A DNA stretch of 64,000 nucleotides from Actinocatenispora sp963815125 (GTDB taxonomy: Bacteria > Actinomycetota > Actinomycetes > Mycobacteriales > Micromonosporaceae). The notes under the pieces are model-generated. The model did not search any database and was not told where the DNA came from. It worked only from the letters and a program-made list of their open reading frames with translations. Where the stretch lies: assembly GCA_963815125.1 (NCBI GenBank), contig CAWFFM010000001.1, positions 744,001 to 808,000 of the forward strand, written 5' to 3'. Shown piece after piece: positions 41,804 through 51,500 of the stretch. A program made the translations under genes and the position numbers. Positions within the stretch are counted from its first letter, which is position 1, and each line of letters opens with the position of its first letter.

Positions 41804-44800
41804 TCAGCCGGCGAGTTCGCCGAAGCGGTCCTCCAGCTCGGCCCAGGTGCCCTGGGCCGCCACCCGGCCGCCCAGCAGCACCACGACCCGGTCGGCGTGG
41901 ATCAGCGCGGCCCGCTTCGACGTCGAGCCGATCACCGTGGCTCCGCTGCGGCGCAGCGCCTGCCACAGCTCCAGCTCCGTGGTGACGTCGAGAGCGGACG
42001 ACACGTCGTCGGCGATCAGCAGTTCGGTACGCGGCGCCAGGGCCCGCGCCAGCGCGAGCCGTTGGAGTTGCCCGCCGGACAGCCGTGTCCCCTTGTGTCC
42101 GATCACCAGTTCGAGCCCGCTGCCGGCGGCTGCCAGGTCGTGATCGAGCTGTGCGGTGGACACCGCGCCGGCCGCGTCCACGTCGTGGCCGAGCTGGATG
42201 TTGTCGCTGATCGAGCCGGACAGGACGCGGGGCAGTTGCGCCACGTACCCGACCTGGTTGGGCCGCAGGAACAGCTCCGGTTCGGTGACCGGCTGGCCGT
42301 TCCAGCGCAGCTGACCGGTGTGGTGCACGATCCCGGCCAGCGCGCGCAACAGCGAGGACTTCCCCGAGCCGACGGGGCCGACCACGAGCGCGAGCTGGCC
42401 CCGTTCCACGGTCAGGTCGACATCGTGGACCGCGACCGTACCGTCGGTGTGTACGGCGCTGAACCCGGTCAGCTCCAGTCGGTCCAACGGGTGGCGCGGT
42501 GGCGCCTCGGGGCCTGGTGCGGTGCCGGCCGGCAGATCCACCCCCGGCACACCCGCCGAGTACGAGTCGGCGCCGGACATGGCCATCGTGCGGCGGGTCC
42601 ACACCTTGGCCGAGGGCAGCTGCGAGATCAGCGACGCGGTGGTCCAGGCGAACCACCGGGCCGCGCCGAGCGTCGACACCGCGACCAGGGTGGCTCCCGG
42701 CGACAGCACACCGGACAGGTACAGCGCCCAGGCGCCGATCGGTAGCAGCCCGCTGGTCACCGACGGGGTGGAGCGGGCGAGTACCTGTACCGAGATCTCC
42801 CTGCGCTGCCGTTCGCTGCGGGTCACGTCGAGCCGGGCCAGGTGCGCGAGGACCGGACCGGTTGCGCTGGCCAGCTTGACCGTCCGGGCCCCGGACAGCG
42901 CCGAGACCAGCGCGGTGGCGAACGCAGCGCGGGCGGCCACCGTCGCCCGCGCAGCGCGGTCCAGCATGGGACCGAACAGGGTGGCGGCGAGCCCGGAGAC
43001 GATCATCGTCCCGGCGAAGAACAGGGCCGGTATCAGCGAACCGGACACCACGGTCATCGCCACCACGAGACCCAGGCTGATGAACTGGTCGACGACGTTG
43101 TCGGCGAGGGCCACGACCCGTTCGGTGTCGCCGCCCTGCGCCACCACCTCCGCCGGAGTGTGCCCGCTGACCCGGCGCGGGCCGGTCTGCCCGTACACCA
43201 GGCGCAGACCGATGCGCAGCATCTGCCGTACCCACCACTCCGGGAACCAGAGGCTGGTGAAGTACGCCATGGGCGTGGTGACCAGCAGTCCGGCCACGAT
43301 CCCGGCGGCCGGCCAGAAGAGCCCGTTTCGACCGTCCACCAGATCGGCCCACAGCCACGGCAGCACCGATCCGTCCAGCCCGAACAGGATCATCAGCAGG
43401 AACAGTCCCACCGCGCCGATCCCGAAACGGGGATCGTTGAGGGTGAGACGGAAGATCTCGAGTACCGTCCTGGCGCGTGTCAGGGCCGCGGGCGGCGGGG
43501 CGTCGTCGGACGCCGGGGCCGCAGGGCCGCCGTTCACCGGGAGCGGGACCTCGACGGTGCCGGCCGGCGGGCGACTGCGGTCAGCGCCGGCCAGTACGGG
43601 CGTGGCGACGCCGTCGGCGCCGCGCATGGCAGGTTCAGCGGTCGGGTCGGCGCCGACCAGAACCCGCTCGGCGCCGTGGCCGGGGCCGGCCAGGACCCGT
43701 CCGGCGACGCCGTCGTCGTCGGCCAGCGGGACCTGACCGCTGGCCAGCAGTTGGGCGAAGCGCTGCGACTCGTGCAGCGGTGCCGCCTCGAGTACCTCGC
43801 CGTCGGCCAGTACCACGACCTCGTCGCAACGGCGTACCGACGAGAGCCGGTGCGCGATGACGATGCCGATCCGGCCGCGCAGCAGGCGTCCGGTGGCCTC
43901 GTGGACCCGGGTCTCGGTGACCGGGTCCATCCGTGCGGTGGCCTCGTCGAGAATCACCACCTGCGGGTCGCGGACCAGGATGCGGGCGAACGCGACAAGT
44001 TGCTCCTGACCTGCCGACAGGGCGTGGCCGCCCTCACCGAGCCTGGTGTCGACACCGTCCGGTAGGCCCGCCACCCAGTGGGTCAGACCCAGTTCACGCA
44101 GCGCCCACCCGGCCCGCTCCAGCAGGTCCGGGTCGAACAGCGCGACGTTCTCGGCCAGCGTTCCGGCCAGGATCTCGGTACGTTGCGGGACCACCGCGAT
44201 CCACCGGCGTAGTCCGTCGAGATCCAGGTCGAGCAGGTCGGTGTCGCCGAGCAGCACCGTGCCGCGGGGGATGTCGACCGACCTGGTCAGCACCTTGGCC
44301 AGGGTGGACTTCCCCGACCCGCTCCGACCGATCAGCGCGTACGAGCGGCCCCGCGCGAAGGTCAGATGTACATCGCGCAGCGCCGGCCGGGTGTCCTCGG
44401 CGGCCGGGCCGTACCGGAAGGTCAGGCCGCGTACCGCCAGGTCGCCCTCGCGTGGCGCCGCGCCGCCGTCCGGTTCCTGCCCGGCCTCGCGCAGCAGCCG
44501 CATGCGTCCCCAGGCGCCGAGCGCATTCTGCAGCTCCGGGATCATCCGGCACAGCTGTTCCACCGTTCCGCCGAAGGCCAGCGCGAGCAGCCAGATGGAG
44601 GTCAGCCGGGAGGCGTCGATCCGGCCGGTGGCCAGAGCCCAGGCGCCACCGACCACGACGATCGCGATGCCGACCCTGGTGACCGCCGCGGCTGCGGTGG
44701 TGAGCCACGCCGACATCCGCCAGACCCGCCGCCCCCGGGCCAGTACCTCGCTGCCACGCTGGGCGTACAGCCGCAGCACGTACGGTCGGGCCAGGCTGGT

Positions 44801-45394
44801 GCGCACATCGTCCTGGCCATGGATGGACTCCTCCATCACTGCGGCCAGATCGGACCAGGCCTCCTCTTCGGCTATCCGGGCCGGGGTTATGGCGCGTGTC
44901 GGCCGCCGCAGGCCAGCGGCCAGTAGCAGGGCCAGTACCAGCATCCCCACCCCGGCCGGCCACCAGACCAGCAGGGCGACCCCGATCGACAGCACGCCGG
45001 CGGCCAGCGACTGGGCGATCCGTACGCCGCTGCCGCGAAGCTCCACCGCGACCTGGTTGACATCGCCGTCGATCCGGTCCAGCAGCTCGCCCACCGGGGT
45101 GGTCTCCAGCGTGGGCAGATCCTGCCCGAGCGCCACCCGGCACAGGCTGCGGCGCACCGTGGCACTCCAGCTCGCGGTCAGGCCGGCCGTGACCAGACCC
45201 ACCACCAGGTCGCTTCCCACCGCGGCGATCAACGCGACCGCCAACACCCCGAACAGCGCACCCGACCGGCCCACCAGGACCGGACCGGCCAGCGCCGAGG
45301 AAGCTGCCTGCCCGCCCGCGCCGAGCAGGATCAGCGCGGCCACCAGCGCCGTACGTCTTCCCGACGTGGCCCACAGGTCGCGGAGCAGGTGCAT
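41804..45394 (-). CDS. Fused two-half ABC exporter with one degenerate ATP site
   Basis: A 1196-residue single chain with two transmembrane domain-nucleotide-binding domain halves (TMD1 about 1-300, NBD1 about 315-560, a Pro/Ala/Gly linker, TMD2 about 650-940, NBD2 about 970-1190). NBD1 is canonical: Walker A lysine K362, LSAGQ signature (459-463), Walker B ILDEA with E484, and H-loop H515. NBD2 has Walker A K1012 and LSGGQ (1105-1109). Its catalytic glutamate is aspartate (LLIADD, D1130) and its H-loop position is serine (VIGSTSK). This asymmetry resembles heterodimeric exporters in which only one site hydrolyses ATP well. ATG 45394 has GGAGGA upstream. It follows the NRPS gene on the same strand, so it probably exports the cluster product or gives self-resistance. 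Confidence 0.9.
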   Translation of the reverse strand: MHLLRDLWATSGRRTALVAALILLGAGGQAASSALAGPVLVGRSGALFGVLAVALIAAVGSDLVVGLVTAGLTASWSATVRRSLCRVALGQDLPTLETTPVGELLDRIDGDVNQVAVELRGSGVRIAQSLAAGVLSIGVALLVWWPAGVGMLVLALLLAAGLRRPTRAITPARIAEEEAWSDLAAVMEESIHGQDDVRTSLARPYVLRLYAQRGSEVLARGRRVWRMSAWLTTAAAAVTRVGIAIVVVGGAWALATGRIDASRLTSIWLLALAFGGTVEQLCRMIPELQNALGAWGRMRLLREAGQEPDGGAAPREGDLAVRGLTFRYGPAAEDTRPALRDVHLTFARGRSYALIGRSGSGKSTLAKVLTRSVDIPRGTVLLGDTDLLDLDLDGLRRWIAVVPQRTEILAGTLAENVALFDPDLLERAGWALRELGLTHWVAGLPDGVDTRLGEGGHALSAGQEQLVAFARILVRDPQVVILDEATARMDPVTETRVHEATGRLLRGRIGIVIAHRLSSVRRCDEVVVLADGEVLEAAPLHESQRFAQLLASGQVPLADDDGVAGRVLAGPGHGAERVLVGADPTAEPAMRGADGVATPVLAGADRSRPPAGTVEVPLPVNGGPAAPASDDAPPPAALTRARTVLEIFRLTLNDPRFGIGAVGLFLLMILFGLDGSVLPWLWADLVDGRNGLFWPAAGIVAGLLVTTPMAYFTSLWFPEWWVRQMLRIGLRLVYGQTGPRRVSGHTPAEVVAQGGDTERVVALADNVVDQFISLGLVVAMTVVSGSLIPALFFAGTMIVSGLAATLFGPMLDRAARATVAARAAFATALVSALSGARTVKLASATGPVLAHLARLDVTRSERQRREISVQVLARSTPSVTSGLLPIGAWALYLSGVLSPGATLVAVSTLGAARWFAWTTASLISQLPSAKVWTRRTMAMSGADSYSAGVPGVDLPAGTAPGPEAPPRHPLDRLELTGFSAVHTDGTVAVHDVDLTVERGQLALVVGPVGSGKSSLLRALAGIVHHTGQLRWNGQPVTEPELFLRPNQVGYVAQLPRVLSGSISDNIQLGHDVDAAGAVSTAQLDHDLAAAGSGLELVIGHKGTRLSGGQLQRLALARALAPRTELLIADDVSSALDVTTELELWQALRRSGATVIGSTSKRAALIHADRVVVLLGGRVAAQGTWAELEDRFGELAG

Positions 45395-45498
45395 CGACGC
45401 TTCCTCCGGAAAGTCGTGGCAGGCGTCCAGCCTGCCGGACACCGGTGCGCCCGCTCAACGTATTAACCGTGGAACGGTGCCGGACCTGCCTCGGCGCC

Positions 45499-45529
45499 GC
45501 GGGTCCCGCACCCGGGTGGCGGGACCCGC
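45499..45529. terminator. Hairpin between the NRPS and ABC exporter genes
   Basis: A perfect 11-bp stem (GCGGGTCCCGC pairing with GCGGGACCCGC) with a 9-base loop that contains the palindrome ACCCGGGT. It lies in the 151-base gap between the NRPS stop and the exporter start. It may terminate or reduce transcription into the exporter, which would then use its own promoter (a TAATAC element lies in the gap) or partial readthrough. Confidence 0.6.
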
Positions 45530-45545
45530 GAACAGACCGTGGAAG

Positions 45546-48500
45546 CTACCCCGTACGGGTGTCCGACAGGGCCTTCCGCACCTCCTCGGAGAGCAGTTCG
45601 ACGTAGCGTCGCGTCCAGGATTCCGCCGTGTCGTGCTCCCACAGGTCGGTGGAGTACTGGAGGTACCCGGCCAGGACATCGCCGGCCGGAATCAGCCCCA
45701 GGTTGAATTCGCTGAGGGCGGTGTCGGTCACGAGGTCCTCGATGGCGACGTCCACCCCGGGAAGTTCGATGTCCACCTCCAGCGAGTTCTGGTACTGGAA
45801 TCCGAAGGTGACCGCCGCCGGTACGTCGTCGCCCCGCCGTTCGCGCAGCCCCTCCAGCACCTCCCGGGTCGGCATGACGTGCTCGATCCCCTCGATTCCC
45901 GTGCGGGCGACCTGCTCGACGAGCGCGCTGAAGTGATCGGCCCCGCCGGTGCGGATCCGCAGCAGGAACGCCGCGCCGGTGCAGGCCGCGAGCGACGCGA
46001 ACGCGCGCTGCTCACGCTGTGCGTACGGCACGCTGACCAGGGCCTCCGATTGGCCGGAGAGCTGGGAGAGCAGCATGCCCGCGGCCGCGGCGGTGACCGA
46101 GAACGGTGTCGTACGGCATCGTCTCGCGAGCGTCTCCACGCCACGCCGCACCTCCGCCGGCACCGCGAAGGTCACGGTACGGCCCCGTCCGCTCGGCGTC
46201 TGAGGACGCGGGTGGTCGAGCGGTACGTCGGTGCGCAGCGGCGCGCCGTCCAGTTGGCGCAGCCAGTACTGCATCGAACCTCCGCCCCGCTTCGACGGGG
46301 GGTTGTCCTGCTGCCAGAGCGCGAAATCGGTGGGCTGGGCCACCTCGGTGGGAAGGCTGGACGGAGCGCCGGTGACCGCTGCGGTGTAGAGCGCGGCGAG
46401 ATCGCGCAGCAGTACGCTGACCGCCCAGGCATCACAGGTGGAGTGATGCAGCACGAACAGCAGTACCCACGTCGACTCGCCGGTCCGCAGCAGACGCAGT
46501 ACCGGCTCCACGCTCCGGTCGAGGTCGAACGCGGTGTCCGCGGTTTCCGCGCTGATCCGTTGGACCTCGGCGTCGCACGCCTGCTGCGGCCACGGGGAGA
46601 GGTCCTCGACCTTCAGGTCCACCGGCCGGGGCGCGAGGATCTCCTGCCACCACTGCTCACCCTCCTGGACGTAGCGGGTACGCAGTGACCCGTGCCGCTC
46701 CACCAGCCCGGTCAGCGCCGCACACAGTGCGGTGACGTCCAGCGGTCCGGTGAAGGTGATCCGCATCGCCACGTTGTACACCTGTGGCAAAGGATGGTTG
46801 CGGTGACCTGCGATGAAGTTGCACTGCTGGAGCGTGGCCGGCGCGCGGGCCACCACCTCGCGGGTGTCGTCCGGCGCCGTGGCGGCCCCACCCAGGTACG
46901 CCGCCATGGCCCCGAATGTCGGGTCCTGATAGAAGCGCACCACGGGATAGTCCGTACCGAATTCCTCCTGGACCCGGTTGACCAGGCGGATCGCGCTGAT
47001 CGAGTGGCCGCCGAGAGCGAAGAAGGAGGAATCGGGGTCGATGGTGTCGGCGCCGATGTCGAACTCCTCGGCCCAGAGCCCCCGGAGCCGGTCCGACACC
47101 CGCGCGCCGGGGTGGTCCGCCGCGGACCCGGCCGACGGCTGCGGTGCCGTACCCGGCGGATCGGGCACCGCCGCGACGATCCCGGGCGCCGGGAGGGCCG
47201 AGCGGTCGAGCTTTCCGTTGCCGGAGAGCGGCAGTTCGGCCAGAACGGCCCAGGCCCGTGGCACGAGATACTCCGGCAGGTGCGCGGTCAGCCCCTCCGC
47301 CAGCAGCTCCGCGTACGCCTGCCGGTCGGCCGGGGACCCGCCGACGGGATCGGTGGGCACCACATAGCCGGCCAGGTACGCCTCGTCCCGGCGGTTGCGG
47401 TGCGCCAGCACGACCGCGTGCCGCACCCCGTCGAGGCCGCGGAGGGCCCGGGTGACCTCCTCCGGTTCGACCCGGAATCCCCGGATCTTCACCTGGTCGT
47501 CGGTACGGCCCCGGAACTCCAGCGCACCGTCCGGAGCCCACCGCACCAGATCCCCCGTGCGGTACAGCCGCTGCGCCGGTCCGCCGCCGGCGGGATCGGG
47601 GACGAAACGTTCCTCGGTCAGTTCCGGTCTGTGCAGGTAGCCGAGGGCCAGGCCCGTGCCGCCGACGTACAGTTCGCCCACCGTGCCGACGGGGACCGGG
47701 TTGCCCGCCCCGTCGAGGACCCGTAGCCGGACGTTGTCCATGGGGCGGCCGATCGGGATCGGCCGCCCCATGGTGCCCGGCGACTCCGGTGCGACGGTCT
47801 CGGCGGTGCACAGCACGGTGACCTCGGTGGGCCCGTACACGTTGACGAGCTCGTACGGCGTCCCGGCGCGGGGCCGGGTGCGCAGGACGTCGCCGCCCAC
47901 CACGAGATGACGAAGCGGCGGCTGGTCGCCCGGGGCGAGTCCGAGGACCGCCTCGCCCAGGGACGTGGGCAGGATGGAGAAGCTGACCTTCTGGGCCTCG
48001 TACCAGCGGGCCAGGCTGAGCGGGTCCCTCCGTACGGTGTCGTCGGCCACGGTCACCGACGCGCCGGCGGTCAGCGCGGGCCAGATCTCCAGTACCGAGG
48101 CGTCGAAGCCGTGGCTGCACACCAGGGCGCTGCGGTCCTCGGGCGTGAACGCGAAGCGCCGATGGTGCCACTGGCACAGGTTGACGACGGCACGGTGCGC
48201 TACGGCGACCCCCTTGGGTACACCGGTGCTGCCCGAGGTGTGGATCACGTAGCACGCTGACCCGGGTCCGGTCGGCAGCGCGGTGGCACTCGGCGCGCCG
48301 TGCGCATCGTCGGTGACGTCCACGACGGTCACGCCGTCGGGCAGCGTCAGCGCACCGCTCTGCGCCCCCTGGCTGACCAGGATCCGGGCACCGCATTCGG
48401 CGATCACCGCCTCGGCGCGTGCCCGGCCGTGTGACGGGTCCACCGGCACGTACGCACGGCCCGATCTGAGCACCGCGAGCATGGCCACGATGAGCTCGGC

Positions 48501-51500
48501 CGAGCGGGGTAGCCACAGCGCCACCGGCGCGTCGGTGTGGTCACGTGCACCGATCACGGCGGCCAGTCGCCCGGCGCGCGCGTCCAGTTCCGCGTACGTC
48601 AGTACGACGTCGCGGCAGATCACCGCGGTACGGCCACCAGCAGCAGCGGCCTGCCGGGCGACCAGTTCGGCGACGGTGGTGTCCTGCACCGGGCGATCCG
48701 GGCCGTGCTGCCACGCCTCCGGTACGGGATCGCCGAGCGCCGCGTGCGTCACCGGTCCGCCGAGACGCGACAGCGGGGTGGCGGGTTCGTGCACCGCCGC
48801 TTCGAGGAGGGTGCGGAATGTTGCGAAGAACCCTTCCACGGTGTCCGGGTCGAACAGGTCGGTGTTGTACTCCAGGTGGCAGCGGATGCCGCCGGCGTGA
48901 TCCGGCTGATCGGTGAAGTGCACGAGGAGATCGGTGAGGGCCTTGTCCGGTCCCACGTCGAGCGGGACGGCCCGGATGCCCGGGAGGTCGAACCGGAACG
49001 GGTCGCCGCTCTGGAACTCGGCCAGCGTCGCGAAGACCGGGGTGCGGTCGGTGGTGCGTGGCGGGGCCAGTTCCCGGACCACCGTCTCGAACGGCACGTC
49101 GGAATGGTCGTAGGCGTCCAGGGCGACGGTCCGCACCTGGCCCAGCAGGGAAGCGAAGCTCGGGTCACCGGAGAGGTCGAAGCGCAGGGCGAGCGTGTTG
49201 ACGAAGAACCCGAGCACGTCGTCGGTGCCCTGCGGCCGATGGGACACCGGCGTACCGACGATGATGTCCTGCTGCCCGGTGACCAGGTGCAGCATCGTCG
49301 CGTACCCGGCGAGCAGGGTCATGAACAGCGTGCTGCGGTGCGCGCGGCTCAGCTCCCGTAGCCGTGCCGACAGGGCGGGATCGAGGGTGTGGAACACCGC
49401 CCGGCCGTTGGAGGTCATCGTCGCGGGGCGGGGCCGGTCGCAGGGCAACTCCAGTACGGGGAGCTCGCCGCCGAGCGTGCGCCGCCAGTACGCCAGGTCC
49501 GTGGCGGTCCTGGGGGTGTCGAGGGAGGCGAGTTGGGCGCCGATGACCTCGGCATAGCTGCGGGTGAGTGCGGGCAGACCCGACGCCGTGCCCTGGAGTT
49601 CGGACCGGTACAGGGCGGACAGGTCGCGGGCGAGGACGGCGGCCGAGGCCGCGTCGATCATGAGGTGGTGGATGGACAGTACGAGCACATGCCGCTGCAC
49701 GCCCAGGCTGACCAGCCGGGTGACGAACAACGGCCCGTGTACGAGGTCGAAGCGGCGCGCGCTCTCGCTGGCCAGCACCTCCCGCAGCGCCGCACTGGCA
49801 GCGTCGTCGTCGCCGGCATCCGTACGGTCCAGCACTTCGAAGTCCGGTTCGCCGGCGGCCTGGACGACCTGGCGTGGTTCGCCGCCGATCTCCCGGAACA
49901 CCGTGCGCAGCCCCTCGTGCCGTGCCACGAGGCTGTGCAGGGCTCGGCGCAGTGCGGGCACGTCCATCGGGCCGTCCAGACGGATCGCCTTGACCTCGTT
50001 GTAGGCGGTACGACCGGGAAGCATGCGCTCCAGGAACCAGATGCGCAGCTGGCTCGGTGACAGCGGTAGCCCGGCGTCGTCGCCGCGCTCCTCCTCGACG
50101 GGCGTGGCCGGGGCCGCCCGGTCGACGACGGCCACCGTTGGTTCGGCCTCGCGTACGGCAGCGGTGGTGCCTGCTCCGTGGTACCGGCGGCGCAGCGCGT
50201 CGAGGTACGGGAGGCCGGCGCGAAGGGCGTCGGCCGGCACGCCGAAGTCGACGAGCGAGATGACCTCGTCGGCGCCCGCCGCGCTGAGCGCATCCACCAC
50301 CCCGGCGACCGTATCGACCGTGCCGATCAACGCACGCTGGTCGCAGTAGCGCTGGTAGGCGCGGGAGAACACGGTCTCGAGATCGGCCTCGTCGAGGGCG
50401 GCCAGGTCGACGTTGTGGCCCAGGCTGTTGGTCACGCCGCCGAACAGCGACAGCGACGAGCGCATGTAGCGCGACAGCGGTCCGTACGCCGCTGCCCGCG
50501 CGGTCTCGTGGTCGGCCGCGAGGTAGGTGTGCAGCAGGACGGCAACCCGGCCGCCCTGCGGGTCGAGTCCGTGCTGGGCGCGGGTACGGCGGTACAGCGC
50601 GATGTTCGCCGCGAGCTGTTCGACGCTCTGGGTCATCAGGTTGGTGACCACGCCCAGGTCATGGCGGGCGGCGAGCTCGTACGAGGCTGGATTGCCGACC
50701 ACCGCCGTGAACAGCGGTGGCGTGTCCTGGACCGGTCGGGGGAAGAGGCGTACCTCGGCCTCGCCGTCGCCGGTGGTCCGCAGCAACGCTTCCCCGCGCC
50801 AGAGCTGCCGTACCTGCTCCAGCTGTTCGTACATCGCCTCCTTGTGATGGCCGAAGCGTTCCGGGAAGAAGACGAAGTCGTTCGCGTGCCAGCCGCTGGC
50901 GCAGCCGATACCGATCCGGCCGCCGGAGAGGTTGTCGACCATCGACCACTCCTCGGCGACCCGGATCGGATCGTGCAGCGGGAGTACGACGGAACCGGCG
51001 TTGAGCCTGATCCGCTCGGTCGCACTGGCCAGGGCGGCGGCGAGCACAGCGGGGTTGGGGAACAGGCCGCCGAAGGAATGGAAGTGCCGCTCGGGCATCC
51101 ACAGCGCGTGGAAGCCGTGCCGGTCGGCGAAGCGTGCGGTGTCCAGGAGGCTGTCGTACCTGCCGTGGCGGGCGCCGTCGTCCTGCGGATAGTCACCGAA
51201 GAAGTAGATGCTGAAGTCGGGGGGGCGGTGGGCAGTTCGGGGCGGCGTCGCGGTTTCGTTGGCGGCAGCGGTACGGGCCGCTGCGGCGTTCCACGCCATG
51301 GCCGAGACCGGTGCCTGCGCGGGTGCGCTACGACCGTCCGGGAAGAAGCCCGCGTCGCGTAGCTCGCGCAGGGAACCCTGTACCGCATCCACGACGAACT
51401 CGATGTCGCTGTCGGAGTGTTCGGTGGACAGGAAGAAGCTGCGCCATTCCCAGACATGCACGCCCCGCAGCATGAGGTGGTGGTAGAGCAGTTCCATGTC

